Source of the DNA: Drosophila persimilis
Taxonomy: Eukaryota > Arthropoda > Insecta > Diptera > Drosophilidae
Direction: 5' to 3'
Length of the DNA: 64,000 bases
NCBI RefSeq assembly: GCF_003286085.1
Contig: NW_020825294.1
Span: 12,422,501 to 12,486,500, forward strand
The position numbers and the translations under genes are program-made. The notes below the pieces were generated by a model. That model ran no database searches. It was not told the DNA's origin and worked only from the letters and a program-made list of their open reading frames with translations. This document shows positions 12,558 through 25,400 of the stretch, in pieces. Positions within the stretch are counted from its first letter, which is position 1; every line of letters starts with the position of its first letter.

Positions 12558-13610
12558 TTATACCCGATACTAAGTCAGTATGGCTCTCCTCCGGCAGAGG
12601 CCGCTAATATTAAACGACACGACAAAGAGTGCGTGCGAGAGAGACAGAAAATCAGTCTGAGCGTGACGTCGGGCGCTGCGTAGCCAATGCAAATTGATTT
12701 GTTCCTTTTGGCTACAAAAATTATCTGATCTGATCCAAATTCAGCAACTGGATAGATATAGTCATTCTCTATGATTCTGCGTTTTTAGTTTTCTCGAATC
12801 TGCAATATTGTGGATGCAACAGATTTTCGTCCTTTGTGGGGGCGGATGGGGATGGGGCGAAATTCTGAGATATACGTTTTATAGTGACATTTTAAAGGAG
12901 TGTGTGTACCAAATTTGGTTACTCTAGCCTTAATAGTCTCTGAGATTTGTGGTTGCCTCAGATTTTCGTCCTTTGCGGGGGCGGAAGGGGGTGTGGCGAA
13001 ATTTGGACAGGAAACGGTCAAGGTCCGATATCACAGGAGTGTGGATACCAAATTTGGTTGCTCTGGCTCTTATAGGTTCTGAGATCCTTGAACTCATATT
13101 TGGCAATTGGCAAAACCGACTATGAAACCTGTGTGTTAGAGTGAGACAGAGCGAGAAAGAGTGAAATTGTTTTCGTGATTCTGGCTGTAATAATTGTACG
13201 ATCTGGTTCAGATTTTGCACTTTAGAAGATTTAGTCATCTTCTACGATTCTGCGTTTTTAGTTTTCTCGTATCGTCGAAATTGTGGATGCCACAGATTTT
13301 CGCCCTTTGTGGGGGCGGAAGTGGGCGGGGCAAAGTTTTGAAATATTTTTGGAGCAGTGACATATCACAGAAGTCTGGATCCAAAACATCGTTGCTCTAG
13401 CTCTTATAGTCTTTGAGCATTAGGCGCTGAAGGGGACGGACAGACGGACGGACGGACAGACAGACATGGCTCAATCGACTCGGCTATTGATGCTGATCAA
13501 GAATATATATACTTTATGGGGTCGGAAACGATTCCTTCTGGACGTTACACACATCCACTTTTACCACAAATCTAATATACCCCAATACTCATTTTGAGTA
13601 TCGGGTATAA
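12558..13610. mobile_element. Non-autonomous element with 14-bp terminal inverted repeats and subterminal hairpins
   Basis: The ends are perfect inverted copies: TTATACCCGATACT at 12558-12571 and AGTATCGGGTATAA at 13597-13610. Each end also folds on itself: ATACT/AGTAT on the left (12567-12581) and ATACTCA/TGAGTAT on the right (13585-13601). Inside, three degenerate copies of a unit carrying CAGATTTTCG(T/C)CCTTTG and a GGGGGCGGA tract start near 12820, 12958 and 13289. Near the right end the phrase GCTGATCAAGAATATATATA recurs elsewhere in the window. No transposase frame is present. It looks like a common Drosophila dispersed repeat; the family could not be named. Confidence 0.65.
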
Positions 13611-13809
13611 AAAGCCAAGCACAATAATAAAAAGTCCAGAATTCCCTCTTAATTCACAAATTTTTGCCGCATTTGGTCTTCAAAGTGAGCAGACAGTGCT
13701 CCAGTTCTGGGAATATTCAACATTGAAGCTAATAGGGTTCTTTCTCCTTTAAATTTAAATCATCCTCGATTTAATCACAAACATAAATATCTTACGAGTA
13801 CAGACGCTG

Positions 13810-15397
13810 TCAGCCCTTAATGACTGCTATTGGTCGCATTTTGATGCACTTCTTGCTAATACCCGCCGCGTGACAGGTGTCAACAACATCGGTTACATCC
13901 TTGTACGACTCTGGAGCCTCCTCCATGACTAGCTTGGGTGAGGCTACGCGTATGGCAATGCCGATTTGCTCCAGCTTGTCCAGCACCTCCTTGTAGTCGA
14001 GATTACGCCGAGATTTGGCACGTGACAAGGCGCGACCCTAGCAGAAGTCGGAAAGGGATGAGATGAGAAGGAACAAAAATCTTTGAGATTGAAAGATAAC
14101 TTACAGCTCCGTGGCAGGTGCTGCCGAAGGTCTCCTGCATGCCCTGCTCTGTGCCAGTCAGCACGTAGCTGCAGGTGCCCATGGTGCCGCCCACGAGTAC
14201 GGGCTGGCCAGTCAGCTGATAGTCCACTGGGATCAGTGGATGGTGGGGAGGAAAGGCGCGCGTGGAACCCTTGCGGTGCACGAGCAGCTTGCGCTCCTTG
14301 CCGTCCACAATGTGGTTCTCCACTTTGGCGATGTTGTGCGAAACATCGTAGATGACGTGCATGTCGAGATCGTCCGGAGTGGTGTTGAACATCTTGGCGA
14401 ACGCCTGGCGGGTGAGGAAGGTCATGGAGCTGCGATTGACCCAGGCGAAGTTGGCCGCCGCCGCCATGGCCTTCAGGTAGTCCTGTCCCTCAACAGAGTT
14501 GATGCGGGCGCAGGCCAGCTGCCGATCGTTGGTCTCAATCTTGTCCCGTTTCATGGCCTTTTCCATTTGCACCAGCGCGTCGGTGGCGACCTGGTGACCA
14601 AAGCCGCGGCTTCCAGAGTGTATCATGACGACCACCTGGCCCTTCTCCTCGATGCCCATCTTGGAGGCGCTCCACTTGTCGTAGATTTCGTCCACCACCT
14701 GGATTTCGGCGTAGTGGTTGCCCGCGCCCAGTGTTCCAAGCTGCGGCAGCCCACGCTTCTTGGCCCGCATGCTCACCTTGGCGGGATCGGCGTTCAACAT
14801 GCGGCCGTACTCCTCGCAGTGCTCCTTGTCCTCGGCCCAGACGTAGCCCTCGCGCAGCGACCAGTCCATTCCCATTTCCAGGGCCTCCTCCAGGTCGCGG
14901 GCGTTCATCGGAATGATGCCTTTTGAGCCCACGCCGACGGGTATGTGGTCGAACAGAGACTGGGCCAGCTGCTCCTTCACCGGCTGCACGTCCTTCTCGA
15001 ACAGATTGGTGCGCAGCAGGCGAACCCCGCAATTGATGTCGAAGCCCACGCCACCAGGGCTCACTATCGACAGCGGGTTATCCATGTCGAATGCGGCCAT
15101 ATTGCCGATGGCGAATCCATAGCCTGAGTGTATGTCGGGCAGGCCAATTGAGCGACCCACAATACCGGGCAGGGCGGCCACATTTGCGATTTGCTTGACG
15201 CCGGGCAGGAAACCACCGACTGCTCCGGGACGGCACGAATTCTTCAGTTCCTCCAGCATGAGCCGCTCCAGCCGGCTGTTCACATAGAAGCATCCCTCGA
15301 CGTTCATGTTCGGCTGGAAGCCCTTTTTGATCTTCCAGCAGTGGTCGTTGATCTTCTCAAGATACCCGAGCTCATCATTGTAAGAGCGAACCACCAT
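13810..15397 (-). CDS. RtcB: RNA-splicing ligase RtcB homolog
   Basis: Two exons: 15397-14105 (431 codons) and 14037-13810 (75 codons plus TGA), with a 67-bp GT-AG intron; 506 residues against 505 in human RTCB. The enzyme joins 2',3'-cyclic phosphate and 5'-OH RNA ends using GTP and Mn2+, acting in tRNA exon ligation and XBP1 mRNA splicing. Metal and catalytic residues are in place: D120 and C123 in [10 protein letters not shown]228 in GAGNHYAE, H260 in [11 protein letters not shown]354 in DVSHNIAK and the guanylated H429 in STCHGAGRALSR. Each is shifted by one from the human numbering. The intron falls inside the guanylation motif, between HGA and GRALSR. Rab9 lies downstream on the same strand, separated by the repeat element. 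Very secure. Confidence 0.97.
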
Positions 15398-15460
15398 TGT
15401 GAAATCACTTAATTTGACTTTACTGGACGTTGTTTTTATTTAGTTCTCCCTCAACAACAA

Positions 15461-16150
15461 TATGATGAAAAACCGAACTTAGCCCACTTCAGCCCCCTCT
15501 ATTTAAGCAGTTCAACGACTTGAGGTAAATTGCGGAAAATATTAACAATGGTTAATTCTTCTTGTAGATTCAGGCCATCTTTCCACTGAACCTAAAAAAA
15601 ACACTATATCTTTCACCTGAACTGCGCTAACATTAAATTTTCATTATATGCGGTTTAAAATTGCAATACCCCTTTGGCTTATAATAGGTTAATCGTTCTC
15701 CGTTACGGATTGGAAATCATATTGTTCAATTTTGATTTTCCGTCGAATATTATTAGCTAGATAGAACATTTAGTTATGTCCACATAATTTTATCCAATTA
15801 ATAAACCTATTTTCTAATTGACTGGCTTATTTTAAATACTTGACTTTGATAGTTTTTGCCTAAATTTTTGTTCTTCAACAAAGATATGGCGTCTCCTATG
15901 ATGAAAAACGAATTTAACCCACTTAAGCCCCCCCTATTTAAACAGTTCAACGACTTGAGGTAAGTGGCGGAAATTCTTCCTGTATCCTTTCTCTTTACTT
16001 AAAAAATAAAAGAAGCCAAGAAATCTTTCACCTGAACTGAGCTTAAATTCTTGAAGATTCAAGATTTGAATAACCACTGATCGAGAAATCGGGTCAATTG
16101 TTCTCTGTCCATGACTAGAAGTCATATTCCTCGTTTTTAATATTCGGTTT
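15461..16150 (-). pseudogene. Decayed tandem duplication of a short spliced coding unit
   Basis: Two diverged direct copies occur about 435 bp apart (copy A about 15461-15765, copy B about 15896-16150). On the minus strand both keep a CAG|GTGAAAG donor-like site. Both also end in the same coding tail, FR(N/H)LPQVVEL(L/F)K, with the stop at 15501-15499 in A and 15936-15934 in B. Copy B retains an uninterrupted frame starting MTSSHGQRTIDP at 16125. In copy A the matching stretch has in-frame stops. The exon-to-exon phase differs between the copies, so at least one is broken. The protein is not recognised. The units lie downstream of the F-box gene in the same orientation but share no obvious sequence with it. 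Confidence 0.5.
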
Positions 16151-16258
16151 AATTTTACGAGCTAGCCAGGACTATTGGGTGATTTGAAATACTCGATATT
16201 GCGAATTATAAACAAAAAAAACCACCAAGCACAATCGAACTGTTTCAGCGTGAACTGT

Positions 16259-16264
16259 TTTATT
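16259..16264 (-). terminator. Polyadenylation signal of the F-box-like gene
   Basis: AATAAA on the minus strand, 33 bases past the stop codon of the F-box-like gene. Confidence 0.55.
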
Positions 16265-16296
16265 TTGAGATCATTTAAAATGTTACTTAGTAACCC

Positions 16297-17022
16297 TCAG
16301 GGGGTCTTAAAATATTCATGGTAATATTTATAGTAGTCTTGTAAGTAAGCTGGTGGTCCGTAGATTTTGAATTCTCTGTTGATCAAGTCGCTAATCAGGA
16401 AGCTAAGATGTGGACACTGCTGGGACAGCTCTTCAGGTGAAAACGGCAAGATTCCGAGGATTGTTATATGGATGAGTTTTAGAGCTGGCACCCTGTTGAG
16501 TACATTGTGTTGCAGATAAGAGTCTCCCGTCTGATTGTGCACATGCAGCAGAGCCAGAGCCTCCATCTTATCCGTCGATTCCAAGAGCCGTGTTATCTGA
16601 TAATCCCGCACATCGCAGTGACGCATGTCCAAGAAGAGCAGGGAACGTGCCACCTTACAGACAGCATTCACGATGTCAGGCGACCACTTGGCATGATCCA
16701 ATTTGAGGGCCCGAAGGCGCAGGCTCTCCGACGCCCCTTGGCACAGGGGATTCAGATATCGAAGGAAATCTTTGTCGCTGGTCGAGTAACCTACCGTTAT
16801 GTGCAGGCTGTTCAAATGGCGACCCAGCAACAGCATCAAGCCCTCATGAAAGGGAGGAGGATGCCGCATACTGAACTGCAAGTCGCGAAACCGGTGCAGC
16901 TGACGTTCAATGGCCTCATCGAAACGTGTATGGAGTTCATTAAACAGCGGCAGTATCTCGTCGAAGCCAAAATGAAATAAAATATTGTCCAGACAGTCGT
17001 CGTGGAGTTCCAAGAAGTTCAT
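16297..17022 (-). CDS. Intronless F-box/LRR-like protein, 241 residues
   Basis: A single open frame runs from ATG 17022 to the stop at 16297. The N-terminus, LHDDCLDNILFHFGFDEILPLF, has the pattern of an F-box, which would bind Skp1 in an SCF ubiquitin ligase. Residues about 75-200 contain weak leucine-rich spacing (LNSLHITVGY, LRLRALKLDHAKW, LLFLDMRHCDV, LKLIHITILGIL) like substrate-binding repeats. It ends in an acidic/aromatic tail, DYYKYYHEYFKTP. Drosophila has many fast-evolving intronless genes of this type, often testis- or ovary-biased, and no specific ortholog is recognised. The composition is protein-like with no repeats. Confident as a gene, moderate on the family. Confidence 0.72.
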   Translation of the reverse strand: MNFLELHDDCLDNILFHFGFDEILPLFNELHTRFDEAIERQLHRFRDLQFSMRHPPPFHEGLMLLLGRHLNSLHITVGYSTSDKDFLRYLNPLCQGASESLRLRALKLDHAKWSPDIVNAVCKVARSLLFLDMRHCDVRDYQITRLLESTDKMEALALLHVHNQTGDSYLQHNVLNRVPALKLIHITILGILPFSPEELSQQCPHLSFLISDLINREFKIYGPPAYLQDYYKYYHEYFKTP

Positions 17023-17657
17023 CTTAGGTTCTTCTGAAATGGAGCAGGACTATTAGTAATAATGGTATGGGAAACGCATGCGCTGAGAGTGGGATGCATG
17101 AAGATATAAATTAAGCCAACAAACAAAACTAATCATAAAACATTGCCAAAATCTAAGACCAACAGAAATTTAATCGAGAGCTTTTAGAGGTCTTCGGCTC
17201 TGGGAGCTGTCGCAGCTTGGTACCTTTGCGTTTTCTGAACTGGCACATACGTATGGTTAGTGGCGCGAACGAGTCAGTAGTTCGGTTCGCGAAAGCAGCT
17301 GTTACTCTCCCCCATGTATGTGAGTGTGTGCGAGTGTTGATGTTGTATTGTTTATGGCCGCGCCGCTCCAAAATTAGTGATTCATATAAAACTCGTCTCC
17401 AACTCGCGGCGAAACTCACGTATCACGTATAGTCGCTCTGCCTCGACAGAAATTTGTTTCGATTCCAAGAGCAGAGTCAAACTCCACGAATCGCGGCGGC
17501 GGAGTGCAAATAAAAAGTGTTTGCGTGGATTAAAATTTTCGTTTTGGCTTAGCTTTTACCATCAATCAAAATCAATTAGGTACCGAATTCCCTGGGTTGA
17601 CTGTGCGGCGAAATTGGAGCAGAAAGCGCTATCCACACACATACACTAGCAAACACA

Positions 17658-20600
17658 ATGGATGACTTAGGTGAGTGAAACAAAACTTCCTGCAACATTC
17701 CAGCAGTGCAAGCCACAAACTTATGCTGCGGCTCAAGGTCAACAGTTAATTAGCATTCCGTGCGGGCCCGACAACGGCCGCCAAGTGGCGAATGAATAAT
17801 TTTGGACAATGGATTCTTATCGTGTTAATCAAGCCAAGTGATAACCAATCAGCCTACTTTTCTTATTCACATTTACTAGCCGGAGTGCCTATTTACATTT
17901 GCATTCCGGGCTCTGTTCATTCCTGGAAATTGCACACAAAACGATATCGTCGTGCGAGGGTGTGGTTCTTCCCGATTGCCGAACACGAACGCGAACGCGA
18001 ACGAACCCTTGATTTGTTAATGATCTGGACGAACATCCGACTTAATGTGTTCTTATTTGTTTTTCGTTTTTTCCCTCCTTCCATTTCGATTCTCTGGAAC
18101 GACCGACACTCCGCGCACACTTTTAGTCATCATCAGCAAAAAAAGTTGTCGTCTCATAAGTGTATCTGGAAGCTTACTTTATTTTCATTATGACACAATT
18201 CTTTGCTGTTTTCCAGTTCCTCTGTGTGTTTGTGTGTGTGTGAGCTTGTTTCTGGCTGATCAGACATTCTTGAGAAATGAGTAAAGTAAAGAAAGGCCAG
18301 GTCACACACACGCACACACAAGCACGCGCATGCAGCTCCAAAATTCCAGCTGACTGACAATCCACCTACGCACAGTGGGTCGCATACAATTGAAAATTGC
18401 AGAGTGCCATCACCAGATCGCGTACAGGAAACTGATGCTTCTGCTCCTCGTCTTCTCCGCATTGTGCCACACTTGCATCAATTTCGCAGCCATTAGTGAG
18501 CGCGCGCCCACTTCATTGATGGAGCCGTCTACCCACTCGACACGCAATGTCTGCCCAGTCCAGATCTGTTCGTGTTGCGTGTGCGCACTGTAAGAGCTGT
18601 TGACTGTGCAGCTGTCTGGTATGATCTTTTGAGATCGGGTTTGTCTGGCTTTAAGGGTCGCTGGCGTTGGTTAGCGAGTGCCACTCTCTAGCTTGGGAGC
18701 CCAGCAGCCGCACACTGGTACAAAACGCGATATAAAATGGAACCCTAGACCCCTAAATACCGTCTTTGTCTACCCCACAGGTCATGGAGACCTACAGGGT
18801 GGTTCATCAAGAGACAACGAGAATGAACGAATGATTGTTTTGTAATCAACCACTATAACCGCAGTACTCCTCATACCCCGCCAATGCAAATGAATTGACT
18901 TACGATTTCCTCTATCCATTTACGGACTGTGGCTTCCTTTCCAAATAACTGTTGGCACACTGTGCACACGCACAAACAACAACCGTACGACAATCTTTGC
19001 CTCCGCTTTGGTTTCCTTTTCCGTGTGCCTCCCACTTGCGGTCTGGTCGAGTCGATGCTTCGGCAGCCGCAGGCCCCACGAAACAAAATGAAAAGCGACT
19101 GACTCCGAAGGCAAAATGAAAATCGGCTGGCTCTCAGAGCGCTAGAAGATTGTTAACCTCTCTCTCTCTCTCTGTCTGAAGGGGCTCTCAGAGAGCGGAC
19201 TATTTCTAATGGAGCCCCCATTTGATGGGGTCGGTTCCATTTCGGTTTTAGTCGCTCGCGACGCCTTTAACTCAATAGAGAGCGCGGTGCGCGCGCGTAT
19301 CATCGGTTCTAACAAAATATTAGAGACAACAAACTGTCAAAGTGCATTGAAAAGTGCGGAAAAGTGCAATCGTGAGGGAAAACAATAAAAACCAGCAAAA
19401 GCCATCCATCAGTCAAGTGTTCAATGCTCGCAGACGCGTAACGAAGCAACAAAAAAGTCAACACAAATTGATGAAAAATCATTGGAACTCGGTTGGTGAT
19501 ATTGCGGCAGGTGGTAGCGTGGGAAATTGTTTACTTTGCTCGGAGGAAAACATCAGAGTAGCAAAGATAGACAAATAGCAGATAAAAAAATGCGAAAAGA
19601 AGTGATAAAAGATAAAAGATAGGCGAGGAATGTCGCCAGTAGCTAAAAATCGCATTGGGGATTTGGGATCTACTCAGATTAACGGACAATGTTTTGCTTT
19701 CCTTCAAACATCTTAATTTGCACTAATTATGGATCCAATTAGAAAGCTACAAGACATCCAGATAGATGAGGCATTTGCCCCCTTGTGGCAGCGCATAGAG
19801 ATTTGGTGGCCGTCATTAATTTTGTGGGGGACCGACCGACTGAACGGATTAGATCGTAGGCGTTGAGATGGAAATTTGTTTTGGGTATTTCTGGAGGGGA
19901 AATGCTTGAAAAGAAATACAAAATACCAAACACAAAACACAAAACCAATTAAATTGTGCCCACTTAATCTATTAAAATTATGACATATTTCACATATTTT
20001 AAGCACTCGAAATGCAGAGAGCAGTGGGGAGGGAGCGAAGGGAGCGTAGCGTTTCCTAGGGGAAAAATTACAAAAGTATCTCGGGTTACGAAAGCAAATG
20101 GAAACGCTGGAGAATGATGTAAACGCAAACGCCTGACAAAGTGCTCACAAATAAACATTTCGTTGTTGTTGTGGTGTTCAATCGAATGCACTCATGAGAA
20201 TCCCCTTTCGGACTGCCCTGGCCTGCCCCTGCCCCTGCCCCTGCCCACCCACATAAAGCACTTTCTTTGGCCCTGCTGTATCTCTCGAATCTCCCGGATC
20301 TCTCGGATGCGACCGAAGCAGAGCTGATGCCACTGTCTGGCCTGAAGCAAGATCTGTCGATAACTTCCGTTTGAAGCTCCTCTCTCGGCTCAGTCCACGC
20401 CTAATCTGCCACTACTTAGCACCTCTCCTCAGCTTATTCTTAGTGCAATGAGTTCATCGCTGTTCGAATGTCGAATTTCGATTGCTGCTCAGCAGGTTCC
20501 TATTCCTATTCCCTCCATCTCTGCCGATCGCTCTCCGGCACATTTAACACAATGATTCTTATCTCTAAGCCATTAAATTTCAATTAGTGTTTGTTTCTGT

Positions 20601-22368
20601 TGCTTTAGGGGGGGGACTTGTTGGCACATTCCTTATGTATTTTCCTTGTAGCTCACTCGTAGCTCACTTTAAAGACCATTCAAAGCAGGGAAAACTCCAG
20701 GAAAATCCCTTGTTAAATACTTGTGTACTTTCTGTTGCAATCCACACCACCATCCACTTCTGTAACGCAAAAGCCCCACTTATCTTATCACCACGCCAGA
20801 TTCCAGAAGGGTACTCCATGGACAATCCGTTGGGGAATGTACGCCATAAATTGGGCTGGTTTATCGGCAGAAAGGCCGAAAGATATGCCCAGAGATCGGT
20901 TAATATATCTGCCCGAAGATCACGAGTCTCGCGGTGTGTTCTCCCTCCTGCTTTTGTTGGGCCCGCTCTCTGTTCTTTTCACCTTCTTGCGCCTTCAGCA
21001 AGGTCAACACTCGCAACCCGCATTCACGCACACATTTTATCTACTCGCTAATAAAATATTTATATTGAGATCGCACCGATCTCATGGAATTTCCTTTCGT
21101 GCCTTTGACTTTTAGACACGGAGACTCGTAGTAGAAGGCAGACCCCAGACCCCAGACCCCAGACCTCAGACCGTTGGCCGAAACAATTGCCAACGAACGT
21201 CATTGCCCATCATCCATCCGCACGGAGTAATGTAATGCCTCCCCTCCCCTCCCCTCCCCACCACTCCCCATAGGTGTTTCTGTCGGTCGGAGGGAAACTT
21301 ATGTGTTTATAAAATAGCCTGGAACGTGGATAGTGAGTTTCGCAGGTTTCTTTCACCTTTCTATCTTTCTTCTTTTTTTTTTTGGCAAGGCTCTGCGGAA
21401 ATCTATTGCCGCATTTTCAATTAATTCTCCCCATTCTCCCCAGTTTGGGTCTCCCTTCGTTAGTCACGGGCTCGTTCTCATGCCAGAGAGGAGATCCAAA
21501 GACGACGACCGAGACGTCGCCTTTGATTTGCCAGAAATTGTAGTTGTTTTTTGGCTTTGGTTGTATTTTTAGTTGCCAATCATTGGTGTTGACGTAATTT
21601 GGCAACCTTGATTCCCCCCCTCCCCTGCCTTTCCTTTCCTTTTCTTTCCCTTTCTATCCCATCCCGTTGACGGGTATTTTTGGTATCGCTTTGTTTTTAG
21701 TTTCAGAATTTATATTTATTATTTTTTACCTTTTCCAATGTGTCGTCGCTGCGTGTTTTGTTTGAAACAAACGCGAAACGAAACAAAATGTGTGGCCGGG
21801 ATGTTCGTTTGGGTATTTTTATGATTCCATAAATCTGTCTTTATGGATCGTTTGGCGCTCAACTTGATCTGCGCATAGATCTAGTATATGTACTATGTAT
21901 CCGCAGTTGATCGTAAATACTGTTGGATCCATAGATCATCTATTGAGACTCACCCACCCACCCACGCACGCACCTTCCTTAGCTGATTTATAGATCGTGC
22001 TATATGGCTTTTGATCTGGTGATCACATAGATTAAGAGACCTCACCTCACTCCTCCAGGTTCAGTTTATTGGTCTAAGGGATCCCCATGTAATCTTCTGT
22101 CTGCAGATTGTCTGGGGAGCATTTCTTAGGCTGAAGAGATATTCCTTTCATCTCAAATCATTCACTGATTGATTACTTCTGATCTCAAACGCTCACTGGG
22201 GATTAATGGTCAATCAGCTGCAGTGATTTTCCATCCAAAATATACCTTTCGTCGCTTCATTCTCTCAAATGCACTCCGAAGGCACACTCCCTAGACAACC
22301 ATTTGTTGGAGCAGGGAATGGGGCGCCTACAATAGTTTCTTCATGTATGCTCGGGGGCAAAGCTCTGT

Positions 22369-22405
<37 letters not shown>

Positions 22406-25400
22406 AACGACCCATCGACGAAATCCACAAAATCCACACTGACAGGCAGAACTCAATGCAAACAAAACGACAAATCCGTCGTCGAGCCCCGAAAGGCCAA
22501 AAATAAAAATGCGCTTATAAATAATTCAAATGAAACTTTTAGCTGCCGGTAGATGAGAGCCAGCCACAAAAGCAGGCAAAATAAAAGAAACACAAACCTC
22601 AGATACAAAATAAAAATGTCATTAGACAGTTCCTTGGTTATTTATTGACTTCCCCGCAAAAAAGAACCAGTGAGCTGAAAGCGAATCCCTCCATCGGAGC
22701 AATGGATAGAACAATGTACGGAAAAATCGACCCAGGAGCACGACAGCCATATCGTACAGCTCGGAGCAAGGGCATTCTGCCTGGCTGTAAGTATCCACAA
22801 AAGTATTCCCAATTCAAGTCCTCTGGCAGGATAGATCTGTTGTCTAGGTGGACGGAAGCGAAAGATGTAGATGACGATGGAGGACACGATCTATCCACGT
22901 AACAGATGTACATATCTCCCGGTTTAAATAAAAGTGAAATTGATATTCAATTCTTTCCAATCTTTCTGCTTTGCTCATCTTCCATTGAGATGGAGGATTA
23001 AGAAGCCACCCAGTTGTGCAGATCAGAGATCTGCGCGGCATGGTTTCACTCGCAACATACTCGTAATTCCAATAGAATGCACTCGAATCGAATTCGAAGG
23101 CATACGATTAAACGAGTTTATGTAAATGGGATAGGGCATTCGGTTATATGCGCTAGAATGAAGATCGGAAACCGAAATGAAAGAAATCTCATATGGGCGC
23201 CACTTGCATTGCTTTTCTAAACTAGACCAGGGAAAAGATCCTTGTGTTTTTTGCTGCAAATATGTAAGAAAATGCATTCGAAAAGCAATCGTAATTCTCA
23301 CACATTCAATTCGTGCTACTTCTTTTAAATGTTGTGCGTCCGAGTCTTATGTGAGCGCACTCATTCATTCAAACTCTATCAGCGCAGCGTTATATTTTAA
23401 GAGCTGTTATTTTGAATGCCGGTTTTTAGCCATTCTAGAAGACCTCTAGTTCCCACCACGCCAATACCAATAACTACCAGATGTCCAGCAAGACACCAGA
23501 CACTTTTGTTGTCAAAAGCTAACTTTTGTTAACAAAAGTGAATGTTTGGTTTCTAATAAAAAGTTTAATCCAAAACCATATTTCACCCGTACAATAATTG
23601 TATACGAAATTCTTCACACTATTATCGAATTCGACCGATACTCCACCGATCTACTTCCACACAACAATCGATATTGTCTCCAGCTTCGGCGCCTCGCATA
23701 TAAACCTGAACAGACTGTTTCCATCGTAGGCGCAGGGACGATCGTTCAGTTCGAATCCTTGGGAGTCCTTATATATGTAGCCCAAGTGAATGCAATGCTC
23801 TTTGTCGCCCGCGTTGTCGGGTTGTCCGTGAGCCCATCTCAGACTGTTGATCCGCTGGCCATTGGAGAACCACTTGTGGATTCCCGTCTTGCCCAGATCG
23901 TTCCCAGAGCTCCAGTAGTTGCCCCGATCTGCATTTGCCTTTAGATACCTGGCAATGGCGTCGAACTCCTCGTCTGTCTCGAAGGTAACCAGCTCGGCTT
24001 CCAGCTCCCGGCATTTCTCGTAGGCCACGTACCAGTTCACTGACTCCCTCCCAAAGAAGTAGTATCCATCGTCGATCTTGATGAATGGTGCCGATTTCAG
24101 GACAGCTCCAATGTGATTGCCTGTTCCCGCAGAAATTCGTTATTTCCTCTTCCGTTATTTGAAGTACAAATCTTCACTTTTGAGCCTTACCATCATGTGT
24201 TTCAATGGTGAACCTTTCGCGGCCCCAGCCTTCCTTTGCGCTGGACACCAACGCGAGGAACAGAACCGTATACTTCAGCATTTCTTTGCCCACTGACTGC
24301 TTTGACTGCGACTCGAGGCACTACGTGCACGAATTTCTGTTGTATTTCACTTTTCTTTCGTTTTAATTACATTTCGTAGTCATTTCACTGAAATACTGAT
24401 TGTGTTCCTTTTGCTCGATGCGATTTTAAAACAAAGAAAGTTCAGAAAGGTTCTCTAGAAATAAAGCAATCGAATGTATTGGGAAAGATCGTTATTCATC
24501 GTTATTTTCTATTTGTTTTTTGTTAATGAGAGCCGAAAGGATGTTCTATCCAGCTGCAACCTCTCGCTTCCAGCTGTCCTCGCATCTGTTGGAATTCGGA
24601 TTAAAGTAGATGGACACACGGAAAGCATGGACACTAAAGAGAGCACTCGGAATACGTGTGCACACATCCACTCAAATATCAGAAATAGCTGAACAGAATG
24701 GCAGGACGAAGAAGAGATGGGACTCGACTCTGCAGCCGAGCAGATTCTAGACATCCAAGCATCACATTCCACAGGGGGAACTCTTTAATTTGTATTTGGG
24801 CTCTTTTTGCAAAGCTTCAGGTTTTGGTTTTCCTGCAAGCCAGGGACTTTTTGTATTCATATGTGCATCGCGTCATCCGGCAGAGCCCCTCGGTCGGGAT
24901 GTTTCTGACTAGGAGCCGCCTAATTGTGTTAGTATTTTAAGGAGAGGAGGGTAGTTAGTAGTGGATAAAATCGCACAACACATTATTCTGGATAGTTCTC
25001 TTAAGAGAGTTACGAGGGTCGCGAAATTATTGAGATCGGACATTACATTCGTTTGCTAGACACATACATGAGTATTCGGGAATTTGTTTCACCGAAGGCA
25101 GGTCGTTTAAAAAAATGCGAGAAGCAAGGGTCTATGAGGTCAATAAAGTTCTTGAAAGGTAAGTTTCCTGGACCATGTGTGCCTTGAAATCCAGCTTATT
25201 AGATTGGGCGAGGCTGCGGGCACAAGGACCAAGGCTCGTATAAAATTTCCCGAGTGAGATAAGTTTAAATGAAAACAAAATGAATTGCAGTGCTTGTTCA
25301 AGTATGTGGGGCATACTTTTGGGGCTTTAAGCAGAAACCATTTCGGTGTAGAATTCATGTGAAAATCGTGTGCAATTCACATTTTGGGGAGTGTCCCAAG

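Noticed and set aside
14111..14926. 271-codon open frame on the plus strand opposite RtcB
   Set aside because: It mirrors RtcB codon bias in the antisense frame; composition is not protein-like and RtcB is certain.
16507..16980. 157-codon frame opposite the F-box gene
   Set aside because: Antisense shadow; the minus-strand protein has a recognisable F-box and this one has no domain.
22343..22552. Asp-Asn repeat frame
   Set aside because: Product of an AACGAC microsatellite.
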